Origin: Chaetoderma sp. LZ-2023a
Lineage: Eukaryota; Mollusca; Caudofoveata; Chaetodermatida; Chaetodermatidae
DNA: 64,000 nucleotides
Assembly: GCA_034401795.1 (NCBI GenBank)
Contig: CM067369.1
Coordinates: forward strand, 185,506,936 to 185,570,935
Reading direction: 5' to 3'
A program made the position numbers and the translations under genes. Of this stretch, positions 11,320 through 23,813 are shown piece by piece. The number at the start of each line of letters is the position of its first letter. Positions within the stretch are counted from its first letter, which is position 1. The notes below the pieces were generated by a model. It had not been told where the DNA came from. It was given only the letters and a program-made list of their open reading frames with translations, and ran no database searches.

Positions 11320-11502
11320 AATTCATGTTATGAAGGTTTCTAACATGTTTTACTTATGCTTATTAGCGCAAAGTTAAACAAACACCTTCATAGTTGAGTA
11401 AAATGGAAATTGCGTTGCTACAGCAATAGAAACCATTTTATACATATTATTAGCAAATGATGCCTCGCTAATCATCAACAGTGCCAGTGTGTACGCACAA
11501 AG

Positions 11503-11901
11503 TTATTCACATATTTGCTGGAGAGGGAAATCCTCTTCACTAACAGGAAATAGGCTGATTGTTTTTCTTGGTATTTTCGGAGTACGTTCTGTCAGAATTG
11601 ATCCTGGGGGAATTGGTGCAGTGTTTACATAATCCAATCTACATTCAGTCCCATCTCGACTGATGTAGCCCGTATTCTCTCAAGGTGAAAATGGATCTGG
11701 CTGTATGTTCACCATTTCCAGGTCTGGAGTAATTCGAAGTGAGAATGGCAGATAGTATTGGTTCTTGTTGCCGATGTTATTGCTTATTAACATGATTAAG
11801 GCTGATGATTTGTAGAAGAAATGACATAATACGTACTTTGCACCGGTAATAGTGTAAATAGGACTGCTTGATTTCTGTGAATTATTCTCCATATGTGCGT
11901 G
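11503..11901 (-). pseudogene. Protein-like reading frame with one in-frame TGA
   Basis: On the minus strand a frame runs 133 codons from just after an acceptor-like TTTCTGTTTATATAG (ending about 11902) to a TAA at 11503-11505. Its only interruption is a TGA at 11680-11682. The first Met (11890-11892) begins MENNSQKSSSPIYTITGAKY. After the TGA come GYISRDGTECRLDYVNTA and TERTPKIPRKTISLFP. Composition and codon variety look protein-coding on both sides of the TGA. I do not recognise the family. It could be a host exon with a nonsense mutation, a retrocopy remnant, or chance. Confidence 0.4.
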
Positions 11902-11987
11902 CTATATAAACAGAAATATCTGCTTATGAGGATGAGATTGTGAGCTTGGTAAAACAAAAAGCTGTATGTGTATATACATCATGTATG

Positions 11988-12214
11988 TTAACCCTTTAAC
12001 TCTCATATCAGCCAGCTTCTGCAGTGGTCCTGAGAAATGTCCATTTGCAGACCAAGAGAAGACTATTTTTGAAAATTTACAACTGAAATGACTATCTTGA
12101 TAACTAAGCCAGTCATTCCAGTAGTAAATTTTCAGACAGTCTTGGTCTTCAAATCGACATTTTCTATGAGAAAATTCCAATTTTCTGGAACAAAATTGAG
12201 TGTTAAAGGGTTAA
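11988..12214. repeat. Palindromic MITE, family 1
   Basis: A complete copy: TTAACCCTTTAACTCTCATA to GAGTGTTAAAGGGTTAA. Confidence 0.85.
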
Positions 12215-12270
12215 CCATTTAACCAATCACCCTATGAATTCCCCCATGTCTCATTTTCAAGGCAAAAACT

Positions 12271-12568
12271 GTTGAATAGTTTGAAATTAATTTGACTGGA
12301 AGCGATTGCTGCCTTGGCATCCAGTGAAAATTAATTCTAAAATATATGACAAAATATGTTTTATATCAAAGAATATACTTTTTTCTGGGATTTGTTTGTG
12401 AAATGGTTAACAAGTTTACTTATCAAAAACAATTTATTTATGATGTAAGGAATATTTTGGTGATTATTTTGAAAATAATTTGACTGAGATCTTTTCTACC
12501 TATGACAACACAGTTACTGCATATGGCAGCGATTGGTTCCAGTCAAACTAAATTCAAAATATTGAACA
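12271..12568. repeat. Two hairpin MITEs, family 2
   Basis: Hairpins at 12271-12346 and 12462-12568 both have TTGAATA/GATTATTTTGAAA left arms, a GACTGnnAnC-type stem and mirrored right arms. Confidence 0.55.
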
Positions 12569-12837
12569 GCTTTCATGGAGACACCAGAATTTCAAGGGTC
12601 AAAACTGTTCTATATGTGCTTCTACAGATAATACTCTTATGAAATGTTGATTAGACTAAAGTAGAATAGTAGATAATACACTATGGCAATGCAATGGCGA
12701 TATGACATGATTGATCAAATCACTGTTGCCTCGCCACATTGTGCCAGCGAAACCGACAGCGACGAGACCGGGAAACAACTAATCGCCTGTCATTGCCATT
12801 CGTTGCTCTTGCATGGAAATTTTACTGTAGAATGTAT

Positions 12838-13745
12838 GTACATCCTACAGCTGCAATCAGTCCCTCTTTGCTTTTGCCGACTGTGTCTTATCCTCAGCCG
12901 AAGTCCTGCCTTCTTGAGGTCACCTCGTAGCATGCTTAGCCGATTTATGCAATGACGTCCTCTCCTGGCTTTGTATTTGCTGTCTCCGAGTATGGCGAAT
13001 TCCAAGGGTCTGTGTTGGTGTGACTTCTGGCATCCTTAGCACGTGGTAAAACATGGACCATCTTTGCTGGGCAACTTTTACAGACAGCGGCGACGTATTA
13101 CACATCTTGTATAGTGCATCATTGGAAATTATGCTGTCTGGTGATGGTGCGTAGGTGTTTGTGGTGGCAGGCATCAAGTTTGTCTAGAGCTGCCTTTGGA
13201 GCTAAACATAGCTTTGTTATCAACGGCATCTTTGATCTATGAATCCAAAGCTTCCAGGAGGACTGGAAAGCTATCTTGAAGTATCTTCCCCATGACACAG
13301 TGTGCAGCAATGTTTCCTCCATGGTTCGCCACCACAAAGTGGATCGTCATTTTCTTTATAGTTTCATGCTTTGTAGATAGGTATATGTGGGTGAACTTTG
13401 TTTTGGATTCATTCATAAAGAAATTTTCAATTTTAGTTTGCAGCTATTGGGAGAAGTTCGTCAAGGGGTTTCTTTTCCTTGTCTATGAAGTCCATATCGT
13501 AACCAGTATTGACATTGGGGGTTTGGTCTTGTGGAATTTTCCCGCATGGATATCAGTGTAGCAGCGAGGTAACAGGTGAAAAGCACAGGGGATGGACCAT
13601 CTCTCTGTGGGGAGCCAATTGATTTCCCAAACTCTACAGACTTCACTGACTTGACTTGTACTCTCAGCTTGGTGTCTGTGAGCAGTAGTGACAGTCTCAC
13701 TAGTTGTAGCTCATCTTCATTGCAACTGGCCTGGCGACTAACCAA
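12838..13745 (-). mobile_element. LINE family A, partial copy B
   Basis: On the minus strand this covers from just upstream of LADTKLRVQVKSVKSVEF through GSPQRDGPSPVLFTCYLAA (about 13.6 kb) to the C-terminal HLRTIT, QQRWSMFYHVLRMPE and GDLKKAGLRL segments (12.9-13.2 kb). It has many frameshifts and is truncated at both ends: the 3' end stops before CAGTAATCATAC. I found no target-site duplication. Confidence 0.85.
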
Positions 13746-13942
13746 TGACAAATGCTACTTGTGTAATGTGATTTTGCAAGCCTAAACCCAGAAATAGAGA
13801 ATAGAATGATTAGTTGCTCTGTTTCACTATCAAGTGAGCCTGAGTTTTCTAGGTATAGCAATAAGTCGGCAAGGCGAGATGATTAGGAACTGATAGCTAG
13901 CAATCGCTCTTGCCTCAGTTTCCCCTTGTTTTAGCAAAAATT

Positions 13943-15286
13943 ACCTCTCCAGAATCGCTGAAGGGATCGGGCCGACATTTGGCAGATATGATTAGGGCCT
14001 AAGTGCCATTAAAGTTTGTTCAAGGGAAGTTGATCCGTCAAAAAACATGGCCGTTGTGGGCCAATCAAAATATAGTGCGTTTGGTGGCCATATTGGCTTT
14101 TTTTATTTGATGGACTTTGAGGACAAAATTGGTTTTGGGTATTCTGATCTCAAATTTGCAATTTTCGAAACTGTCGGATAAGCGATTTGGCGGCCATCTT
14201 GGATCATTTTCCTGCCAAAAGCTCCCATACTAAAGCAATAGGAAATTAAAAATGTCTTCTTCGCAAGAACTACTGGGCCGATTTCAATTTTATTTGGCAG
14301 GAAGCATCCTTAGGACATAGAGATTAAAATTTATTCAAAGGAAGTCAATCGGCCAATTTGGCCGACGGCTGTCTTGGATTTCGGCCGATTTTTACAAATG
14401 TCTTTAAATATCTTCTCCGAAAACGTTTAAGGGATCGATTCAGACCTCATGAAATATAATCTAGGGCAAGAGCTGAACCAAGTTTGTTCAAGGGAAGTTG
14501 ATTGACCAAATGGTTCAGCGACCATCTTGGATGACCTAGTTTTCGCAAAAACAACTTCCCCAGAACCGCTGAAGCAATCAGGCTGAAATTTGTGATATAT
14601 GGTTAGGGACTAAAGGCCATTAAAGTTTGTTCAAGGGAAGTTGATCCGTAAAAAAAAAAGATGACTGCCGTAGGCCAATCAAAATGTAGCGTATTTTGGT
14701 GGCCATATTGGATTTTTTTATTTGATGGATTTTGAGGCCGAAATTGGTTTTATACATGTTTTTGAGTATTCTGATCTCAAATTTGCAATTTTCGAAACGG
14801 TCGGATAAACGGTTTGGCGGCCATCTTGGATCTTTTTCCTGCCAAACGCTCCCATACTAAAGCAATGGGAAATTTAAAATGCCTTCTCGATAACTATTGG
14901 GACAATTTCAATTATATTTGGCAGGAAGCATCCTTATGACATAGAGATTCAAGTTTGTTCAAACAAAGCCGATTGGGCCGGTGGCCATCTTGGAATTTGG
15001 CCGATTTAAAAAAAAATTTCTTTGGAGATCTCCGAAACTGTTTGAGGGATCGATTAAGAACTCATGAAAGATCATCTAGGACAAGCGCTGAACCAAATTT
15101 GTTCACATGTGAACTTGATTGGCCGAATCCTTCGGCGGTCGTCTTGGATGACCTCGTAAAACGACACCTCCAGAACTGCGGAATGATCGGCCCAAAATTT
15201 GGGAGATCATATTGATGACTAAGCGCCATTAAAGTTTGTTCAAGAGAAGTTGATACATAAAGAAACATGGCCTCTGTTTTCTTGTT
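13943..15286 (+). repeat. Tandem ~610-bp units of the TTGTT-bounded repeat family
   Basis: Unit starts (CTCCAGAAnCGCTGAA) fall at about 13943, 14547 and 15166, giving periods near 604 and 619 bp; the third unit is partial. Each unit holds a CCATTAAAGTTTGTTCAAGG box, GGTGGCCATATTGG, TTTGGCAGGAAGCATCCTTA and GGCCATCTTGGATnACCTAG. The same modules occur in the elements at 15.3, 59.1-62.4 and 1-130. I see no ORF. Confidence 0.8.
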
Positions 15287-16777
15287 AGCTCACCTGGCCA
15301 GAATGGCCAAGTGAGCTTATGCCATGGCGACCGTCTGTTCGGCATCCATCTGTCCGTCAACTTTTTTTTAAACAACTTCTCAAGAACCACTGGGTCAATT
15401 TCAATTATATTTGGCAGGAGGTATCCTTAGGGCATAGGGATCCATGTTTGTTCAAACAAAGGCGATCGGCCAATTTGGCTGGTGGCCATCTTGGATTTTG
15501 GCCGATTTTAGGAAATGTCTAAAAATCTTCTCCGAAACCGCTTGGTGGACCGATTCAAAACACAAGATATCATATAGGGCAACAGCTGAACCAAGTTTGT
15601 TCGAAGGAACTTGATTGGCCAAATGGTTCGGTACTTGATTGGCCAAATGGTTCGGTGGCCATCTTGGATGACCTAGTTTTTGTGAAAACGACTTCCTCTG
15701 CAGAACCGCTGAATGGATCGGGCTGAAATTTTGGGGATATGATAATGGACTAAGGGCCATTAAAGGTTGTTCATGGGAAGTTGATAGGTAAAAAACATGG
15801 CCGCCGTAGACCAATAAAATTTTTGCGTGTTTGGCTGCTATATTCGATTTTGTTATTTCATGACGGAGTGACACCAAACTTGGTCACAAAGTTAATGTCG
15901 GCATCTAATATCTGTGTTGTGAAAATGAAACTGATATGATGTCAAATGCCAGAGTTATCACCCCTTAAATATTTGCAGTCTCACTTTCATATGGCAAATA
16001 CAGGTTTGTTCTCACCGTCCATTGATTTATCACCATGTCAGATTTTATTGCCAAAGTAGATATTAAACTCCAATTATGTATTATGTGCTCTGACATCTAT
16101 GCTCTTAAAAATATTTTGAAATGTATTTGATTGAAAGGTGTTCCTGCCTAAGGCAGAAATTTCTTTCAGTCCAATTATTTTCTAAATCAACTCCAGCTCA
16201 CCCTACCCCTGCTGCTAACTCAGTGATTCAGCCAGATGCGCATGTGTTAAATGGATTGTGTGGTGGTGGGGAATAACCTGCTATAAAGACCACCTACCTG
16301 CCTTTAGGGACCATTTTCTTCAAATTGTATTTAAACCTCTAGTAACCGTTTGACTGAGTTTTTGCAGACGACATATTCCAAAGGTTATATCTCTGAACGT
16401 GATAAATATTTTGAAAACAATTGGACTGAAAGTTGTTGGTGGCTAAGCCACCAACAACTTTCAGTCCAATTGTTTTCAAAATATTCAACAAGTCAAGAGC
16501 TTTTGAAAATTGAAATTATTGGCTGCACTGGCTTGCAGCAGTGAGACAGTTAAAAAACCAGCTGTTGTTAGCATTGATATCATCTGTTTTCACTTAAACA
16601 TTGTTCAAAATCACTAATGCAAAAAAAACAGTCCAGAGATTGTTGTCAATATCTCGAAAACTAAATCATTTGACTGAAAGTCATTGGAAGTGACACCGAT
16701 AGATGTAAAACTTAAGTAAGATTAGTTGAAATGCCAATGTTCCAGGTGAGCGATACAGGCCCATTGGGCCTCTTGTT
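15287..16777 (+). mobile_element. TTGTT-bounded (HINE-like) element
   Basis: The left end is TTGTT/AGCTCACCTGGCC (TTGTT at 15282-15286) followed by AAGTGAGCTTATGCCATGGCGACC. The right end is CCAGGTGAGCGATACAGG, then GGCCCATTGGGCC hairpin text and CTCTTGTT (16777). The GCTCACCTGG/CCAGGTGAGC pair forms subterminal inverted repeats. The interior (15880-16730) holds unrelated AT-rich sequence, including a family-2 hairpin at 16404-16490. Confidence 0.75.
16404..16490. repeat. Hairpin MITE, family 2 (near-perfect palindrome)
   Basis: The AAATATTTTGAAAACAATTGGACTG arm, a GTTGTTGGTGGC stem and the exact mirrored arm are among the best-preserved in the window. A near-identical palindrome lies at 27928-28013. 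Confidence 0.85.
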
Positions 16778-17512
16778 GGCATTTGCGATATTGCAAAATC
16801 TGCTTTTCTTTAGGAGGGCTCCTTCTAGTCCAGATGAAGTTCAGTGGAGTGCCTCCAATCACAAAACAGATTTAATTTGGTCATCCAACTTAAGAAGCGA
16901 TCTAACCTCATTTTATTTCTTACATTGTTTTGGGTCATCTTATGTTGGTTTACGATAATACATGTACAATGACTTGTCAGTTTGAGTTTTATTTCATCAT
17001 TTAAGAGTCATACACTTAAGATTTACAAATATTACATGGAATACAATTATTACACACAATGTATGTAGCCTACAATATTGATTATTGTAATACAGCAGGC
17101 AAGAGGAAAGAGCGGTTTCCCTTTGATGATATCACATTTTTGTGCTGAATTGTACATCAGGGAGGCCGTTCTGACACAAAATTCTGAGCCCAAAAATGTG
17201 ATAAAAGTTTATACTAATGCATAATACGTACCCCCCCCCCCCCCTTCTGGCCTTGAGCAAAAAACTGTGCAATATGTACAGGAAATTACAGTATTTTAAT
17301 TATCTCTCATCTAGAATAGAAATACCACTATTTGCATGCCAAGGGCAATATTTTCAAGAAAACTGTTGTATAGTTTGAAAATAATTTTACTGGAAGATGT
17401 TGCTACGTTAAGTCAAATTAATTTGAAAATGTTTAGTTTTCATAGATAATGACATTTTTGTTTCCGGTCTATTGTGTTGATAAGGGTTAATCGCTAGACA
17501 CCTAGAACTATC
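16778..17512. other. Unannotated AT-rich stretch
   Basis: It contains a 14-base C run at 17231-17244 and a family-2 hairpin remnant near 17365-17440. I see no gene. Confidence 0.5.
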
Positions 17513-17680
<168 letters not shown>

Positions 17681-17878
17681 TATACATATGTGCTAATAAT
17701 TGCTAGTCTTATGTACTGCCAATGTACATGGCATGATAATGTACTAACTGTCTGTCAAATCATCAGTTATATATGACTTACATAAGCAAAAACTATTAAT
17801 TTACTCATTATAACAGGGTGGGAGGACTAATTAGCATGTTAATTAGCACCTTGTCTTGATGAAGGACTTAACTGCCTG

Positions 17879-18088
17879 TTAACCCTTAGCACACTGATGT
17901 CAATATTCTATCTTTTACGGTCTCAATAGCAAAGAAACTAGTGTACATTTTTCAACAATTTTGTTGGAAGATTTTGCTGTCTATGACAGCGCCATCTTCC
18001 ACCAAATTTCTTGAAAAATAAACACCCGTTCATCTTTTACTTTAAATTGAAAATTAAAAATTTTGACCATCAAAGTGGTAAGGGTTAA
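17879..18088. repeat. TTAA-flanked MITE, related to family 1
   Basis: It runs from TTAACCCTTAGCACACTGATG to GTGGTAAGGGTTAA. The termini resemble family 1, but the core differs: a CTTCCACCAAATTTCTTG-type stem around GACAGCG. It may be a sister subfamily. Confidence 0.55.
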
Positions 18089-18352
18089 AGGCAGGGGGAC
18101 TTGAAGATAAATAATTCACGACTCTGAGCTTTAACATGACAGGCCAGCCAAACATGGCTTTTGCAGTGGTCTGGATAAATGCTAATTTGTTTGCAGAACA
18201 AGAGTTAACTAATTTTGGAAATTTGTCACAGTGATAAATTTGTCACAGTGATAAATTTTTGAAAATAATCTCTTGGTCTGCAAATTGACATTTTCTATAA
18301 CCTGTATGAGAGAATTGTAATTTTCTTGAGCAAAATTAAATTGAGTACCGTA

Positions 18353-18530
18353 TTAACCTTTTAATATCCCTCATGTAAGACAAAAACAGCTTCTGCAATG
18401 GTCTTGAGAAATGTCCATTTGCAGACCAAGAGAAGAATATTTTTGAAAATTTACCACTAAGAATGACTGGCTCGATAACCGAGCCAGTCATTCCAGTGGG
18501 AAATTTTCAAAAATAGTCTATAAATTATAA
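18353..18530. repeat. Palindromic MITE, family 1 (3' truncated)
   Basis: It starts TTAACCTTTTAATATCCC and has the full central palindrome, but loses its right arm near 18530. A related eroded fragment precedes it (18150-18320). Confidence 0.7.
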
Positions 18531-18689
18531 ACTGACGCCTCCGGGTGTTCTATTTAACTGGAAGAAGCAATAGATCATTGAAAAGTCACAACACATAAAT
18601 TGATGGCTTGCGTGACAAACAGCTAACTTCCGCAAAGCAAACATCAAAGATTGTGGCTAAATAAGAGACGATTTAGTCAACCAACACTT

Positions 18690-19076
18690 GAGTAACAAAA
18701 CCAGCAAAAAACAACTTCTGCAGTGGTCATGAGGAATCTTCATCTGTCGGCCAAGAGAAGACTGCTTTTGAAATTGTATCACTGGAAAGACTGACTCGAT
18801 AACCAAGCTCAAATTCCAACTGTGGTAAATTGTTAAAAGTAGGCTCAAGACCACCGTTTTTGTGTAAAATTTCAATTTTCTCAGAGAAAAGGTCTTTATG
18901 CAGACCAAGAGTAGACTATTTCTTGAAAATTTACCACAGCATTGATTGGCTCGGTTATCGATCCAGTCATTCCAGTGGTAAATTTTCAAAACTAGTCTTC
19001 TTGGTCTGCATATAGACATTTCCCATGACCGTCGCAGAAGCCGTTTTTTTTACTGATATGAGTGTTAAAGGGTTAA
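18690..19076. repeat. Two overlapping family-1 MITE copies
   Basis: Two sets of arms (18710-18840 and 18880-19030) share one right terminus, GAGTGTTAAAGGGTTAA, suggesting one copy inserted in or recombined with another. Confidence 0.65.
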
Positions 19077-20159
19077 ATAAACTGCAGTACAGCTCATAAA
19101 TAAGTTAATGTTTCCAAAACAGAAACATTCAGTTCAATTGTGGGCACGATGTAAGAAATGTTCCGTTGAATATTTTTTATTCTTTACTTACGGTAGTTTT
19201 GATCGGAAACTACTGTATTTGGAAATTAACATATGAAGTTTTTTCTAGGATGCACTCTATATTTCCATGATTTAGGCTTCCTTTTAGTATTTACAGTGTA
19301 AAAGAAGACTGTAATCAAGCCAATCTTTACACATACATGTACACGTGCATATATATGAATAAGTTATTATTATTATTAATTAGCAATTGATCAGACAAAG
19401 AGTAGAAAGGTTACCTACCTATCCTTTATCAACACTTTCTACAAAAATACGACTGAATATTGCACAATGTATCAATTTCAAAACAGACGTCAAAGCTTTT
19501 GAATATTTTGAAACTAATTTAACCGGAAGTTGTTGCTGTAGCTTCCAATCAAATTAGTTTTAATATTTTACCCAGTCAGTATAATTGCATCGGCGACGTG
19601 TATATTTTTAGATAGTCTGTGTAGTTAGTTGGAAAAGGTTAATAATATTTACCCATATTTAGCTGTCTAGCTCCTGTGAGCCACTAGACTATAATTTCAA
19701 TGAGCAAAAACTCTTGACTTGCTGAATATTTTTGAAAACAATTTTACTGTTTACTTTTAGTCAAATTTGTTTTCAAAATAGTTATCAGGTCTGAAGATGT
19801 AACCCTTGGAATATGTAGTCTGTAAAACTGAGCAGGCAGACGATTAAATAAATATTTATTTATTTTTTAAAACAGAGAGATAATATCAGTTATTTTCCCC
19901 AGATTTTTTTTGTTTGAATATAGTGTAATACTGTTTCTTGACTAACCCTCTTCATTCTAAAATCCTTGGAAGCTTTTCAAATGCATGTAAGATCTTTTGA
20001 ATGTCATTAAAACAGTTTGACTGAAAGCCGTTGGTGTCTGATGTAGCAGAGACTCAGCTAAATTGATCTTCCCTTCTTCTTAAATGTCAATTTGCGTGAC
20101 AAGAGATTGTTTTTTTGAAAATTTATCACTGAAATAACTGCAGACTATTACTGAGCTTA
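19077..20159. other. Unannotated AT-rich stretch with hairpin remnants
   Basis: Family-2 hairpins lie near 19498-19572 and 19720-19790. Otherwise I see nothing. Confidence 0.5.
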
Positions 20160-20599
20160 AATGCCTTCTGCAGTGGTCTTGGGAAATGTCCATTGCCGAA
20201 CAAGAGATTATTTTTGAAAATTTCTCACTGGAATCACTGGCTCGATAACCGAGCTAGTTATCGAGCCAGTCATTCCAGTGGGAAATTTTCAAAAATAGTC
20301 TTCTTGGTTTGCAATGGTCATTTTCTATGAGAAAATTCAAATTTTTCTTCAACAAATTTGAGGGTTAAAGGGTTAAGATTAATGGTATTTATTTGACGTA
20401 TTGAATAGAATATAAAGATTTTCAGGACAAGAAAAGAATATTTTTGAAAATATGCCACTGGAATGACTGGCTCGTTTATTGAGCCAGTCGTTCCAGTGGT
20501 AAATTTTCTAAAATAGTCTTCTCTTGGTCTGCAAATGGACATCTATCAGGACCACGCTAGAAGCCGTTTTTGACCAGCTTGTTAGTGTAAAAGGGTTAA
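20160..20599. repeat. Two adjacent family-1 MITEs
   Basis: The first ends GAGGGTTAAAGGGTTAA at 20376. The second occupies about 20373-20599 and ends GTGTAAAAGGGTTAA. Both have the GAATGACTGGCTCG/CGAGCCAGTCATTC centre. They may share the TTAA between them. Confidence 0.75.
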
Positions 20600-21007
20600 T
20601 AGGGAAATTAATTGAGGCATAATGTCATATATATATATATATATGCAGTTTTATATTAACTGCTGATTTTTTAAATGATTTTCTTTCTATAAATAAATTA
20701 GTAAATTTTTACTAGAAAAATTACAGAAACTATAAGTACATTAACAGGCACTTGATTGTGTTATTATTGTTAGCTCAATGAAACAAATGGTATAAAAAAT
20801 ACCTAATAATGTACGTCATTGACGAAATATTGTCTAAGCAATCAGGCTTTTCAGGCTGCGTGTTTACACAGTATATATAGTTTTATATTTCAAATATTAA
20901 AACTTGCTGAATGCAATGCAAATAATTTGGCAAAGTATTATTAAGCCTAGGAAGTTGCGATTTTTACTCACGATTTTTACTGAGCATGTATTTGCGTTTA
21001 CATATTA

Positions 21008-21235
21008 CCCTATAGTGGTCAAGCTGGCAAAAACCAGCCTTTGCATTGGTCCTGAATAATGTCCCTTTGCAGGCCAAGAGAAAATGGTTTGTGAAAATTT
21101 ACCACTCGAGCGACTGGTTCGATGATTGAGCTAGTCATTTCAGTGGTAATTTTTCAAAATTTTTAAATCTCTTGGCCTGCAGATGGACATTTTCTATGAA
21201 TTTTTCTTGACCAAACTTGACCATTAAAGGGTTAA
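21008..21235. repeat. Palindromic MITE, family 1
   Basis: AGTGGTCAAGCTGGC at the left, the palindromic centre GACTGGTTCGATGATTGAGC, and GACCATTAAAGGGTTAA at the right. Confidence 0.7.
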
Positions 21236-21479
21236 CTGCATCATGGATACTAGATGTCATCTAGAATGAAATGGATGGAATCGTGTACGACATTTCAAAC
21301 ATGTCAAAGCAGATATGAATGAGTCTTTTCACTGCCCGAAATATTCTGTTGAATATTCTGAAATTAATTTGACAGTAAGTTGTTGCTTAGGCATTGGCAA
21401 TTGTTTCCTGAATGCTAATTTCTTAACTGTTTTAGGCCTGTTATAGGTTTTGGCATTGAAGACATATATTAATGGATGA

Positions 21480-21900
21480 ATCCACTTTTAGCCATGCCCC
21501 GCCAACCACTAGCTAAGCTCCGCTCATGCTTTGCCAGTGTTGGGATCGATCGAACCCTGAACTATGTGAATCTCAATTTCCAGAAAAGTATACAGGTAAG
21601 ATGTTGAATACTTTGAAACTAATTTGACTGGGTGCTATTGCTGCCTATGGCAGCAACAGCGCCCAGTCAAATTATTTTCAAAATAGTCAACCAAATGTTT
21701 AGTAAATAGTAAATACATACAATTCATACAATTGACAAACTTAAAAGTTCCTGACAGACTTTTAGAAGTTCCTGACAGACTTACCGATAGCTACGTCATT
21801 CATTGCGTAGTTTGTTTTGACGTCAGCCTACATGTGATGTAATTTATTATGACGTCATGTATTTAATTGACCGATTGTATTCCTCTCTTACTGTGTAAAT
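21480..21900. repeat. Longer family-2 MITE around a hairpin
   Basis: It runs from a GCCATGCCCCGCC / AGCTAAGCTCCGCTC module through GATCGATCGAA and the hairpin at 21603-21690 to CATACAATTCATACAA and two GACGTCA-containing segments (near 21820-21860). The same module order occurs at 30720-31165 and 36905-37290 in the other orientation, and at 63820-64000. Confidence 0.65.
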
Positions 21901-21920
21901 GGGACAACGTTCAATGTCTG

Positions 21921-22932
21921 TATGTATGATTACTGTGTTCTGTGGCTGTAGTAGTAGAAACATCCTACAGGTGTAATTAGTCCTTCGCTTTTGACCACTG
22001 TGTCTTGTCCTCGGCCTCTTGTCCTAGCTTCCTCATGTCCATTCTTGATATGAGCATACCGAGTCCTGCTTTCTTGAGGTCACCTCGCAGCATGTGTAAC
22101 AGATTTATGCAATGGCGTCCGTTGCTGGACCCCGCCACGAAGTTGATCGTCATTTCCTTTAGTTTCAAAGAGATTCTCAATCTTTTGTTTGTTTGCGGCT
22201 ATTGGGAGTAGTTCGTCAAGGGGGTTTCCTCATCGTATGAATTAGTCCACATCATCGGCATATTCCATCTCTAGCGACATACCCAGCATGGGCACTGCAG
22301 GGTTTGGTGGTGTGGAACTTTCATGCACAGATTTCAGTGCAGCAGCAAGGTAACTGGTGAAAAGCACAGGGGATAGTCCATCCTCCTGTGGGGAGCCGAT
22401 TGATGCCTCAAAGACTGAAGGCTTCACTGACTTGACTCGACTCTCAGCATGGTGTCTACAATCAGTAGTCTCATTAGTCACAGCTGATCTTCATTGCAAC
22501 TGGGCTGGTGTACTACTGTACATCTAGGGTCTTTAAGTGTTTGTGTTGAAGCTCGTGACATGCCCGGGCCGGGTGCCTTCTTGGGCTTGGTTAGTGCGAT
22601 AAGGGTGCCTTGGCCTACAGCATGGATAGGAAGGTGGTGCATGATGGCTGAATTGATTAGGTGCATGATTGGTTTTTAGATAATGCCACTTGCGTATTTG
22701 AATAGCTCATTGCTCATGCCATCAGGTCCGGATGCACATCCATTTTTCAGGGATTTGAGTGTGCTCTCAACGTTTGCTGTTTTAATTGGTGTTAGTAATG
22801 CCTTGGAGTCATATGAAAACAGGTGCAAAGGTTCATCATCATCGTGCTCAGTGAACTGTTCCTTGAACCATTCTTGAATTGCATTCTCTTTGCCCTGGTT
22901 AGTCCCGATAAAGTGCGGTTCAGAGCTTCAAA
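21921..22932 (-). mobile_element. LINE family A, partial copy C
   Basis: A 12-bp target-site duplication, GTTCAATGTCTG, flanks it (21909-21920 and 22933-22944). On the minus strand it runs from the linker before the RT, through GPGxxLALTKPKKAPG-like sequence and GSPQEDGLSPVLFTSYLAAA with MEYADDVD (22242-22481), to the extreme 3' end, CAGTAATCATACATA. An internal deletion near 22125-22140 removes the HLRTIT...HVLRMPE segment that copy D keeps. It has several frameshifts. Confidence 0.88.
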
Positions 22933-22944
22933 GTTCAATGTCTG

Positions 22945-23516
22945 ACGTTAAAACAGTGGCTTGCTGATTATTGTGTTAGACACGTGACCATTAAAATTGG
23001 TATTTTGAAGAAACTTATTGATAAACAGATAATTTAAATCATCCCCACGTAGGATTGCATGATTATCCGATGTTATCAAAAATCACGATTTTCTTTCCAG
23101 CCACAATTTTTTACGATGTGATTTTGAAAAAATAAAAATATTGCGAAGATTTTATTTTCACGTCGTATTCTGCGTATTTGTCATGTGTTTGTAGCGTAGC
23201 CTTCTATTACGGCAAGCTGTTCAATTTATTTCCAAACTAACATCTTTGCGAGAGGTGTGGGTTTATATTAGGAATAGGTCAAGAAAAAGTTCATTCTTTA
23301 AAATTGTTTTAAAAGACGGACAGTAATACGAAAATTAAACGCAATTTACTGGTACAATTTCTTGCTGCCATACTGTATACCTCAAAACCATGTTCACGTG
23401 ATTGAAATTGTTACCGGGGACACTATAAATATTATATATTTCTTAATAAGCATGGTTTATAAAATCAAAATTAATCCTAAATTTGACAATAAATGGCATC
23501 ACAAAAAAATATGTCA
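22945..23516. other. Unannotated AT-rich stretch
   Basis: I see no gene or repeat. Confidence 0.5.
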
Positions 23517-23813
23517 TGTGATATTGTTTGCGCTCCTGTTTTTGGAGGCGAGAGGTGGTGCATTCACAAATGTGATAGCTAAATGAGACGGTATACACGC
23601 TTTAGCCAGCAAGGCGAACTATCCGAGATGTTTCTGAAGGCTAACTATTATTAGTAAAATATATAAATCACATGATTTTGCTCGCTCTCCTGATTTTGGA
23701 GGCGAGAGGTGGTGCGTTCACAAATGTGATAGCTAAATGAGATGGTATACACGCTTTAGCCTGCAAGTTGAACTATTCCGAGATGTTTCTGAAGGCTAAG
23801 TTTTATTAGTAAA
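23517..23813. repeat. Tandem duplication, ~156-bp unit, two copies
   Basis: TGGAGGCGAGAGGTGGTGC recurs 156 bp apart (about 23542 and 23698), followed in both copies by CACAAATGTGATAGCTAAATGAGA, GGTATACACGCTTTAGCC and GAGATGTTTCTGAAGGCTAA. Related GGCGCCTTTGTGATGCGTTCA text lies in the MITE at 61.8 kb. Confidence 0.9.
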
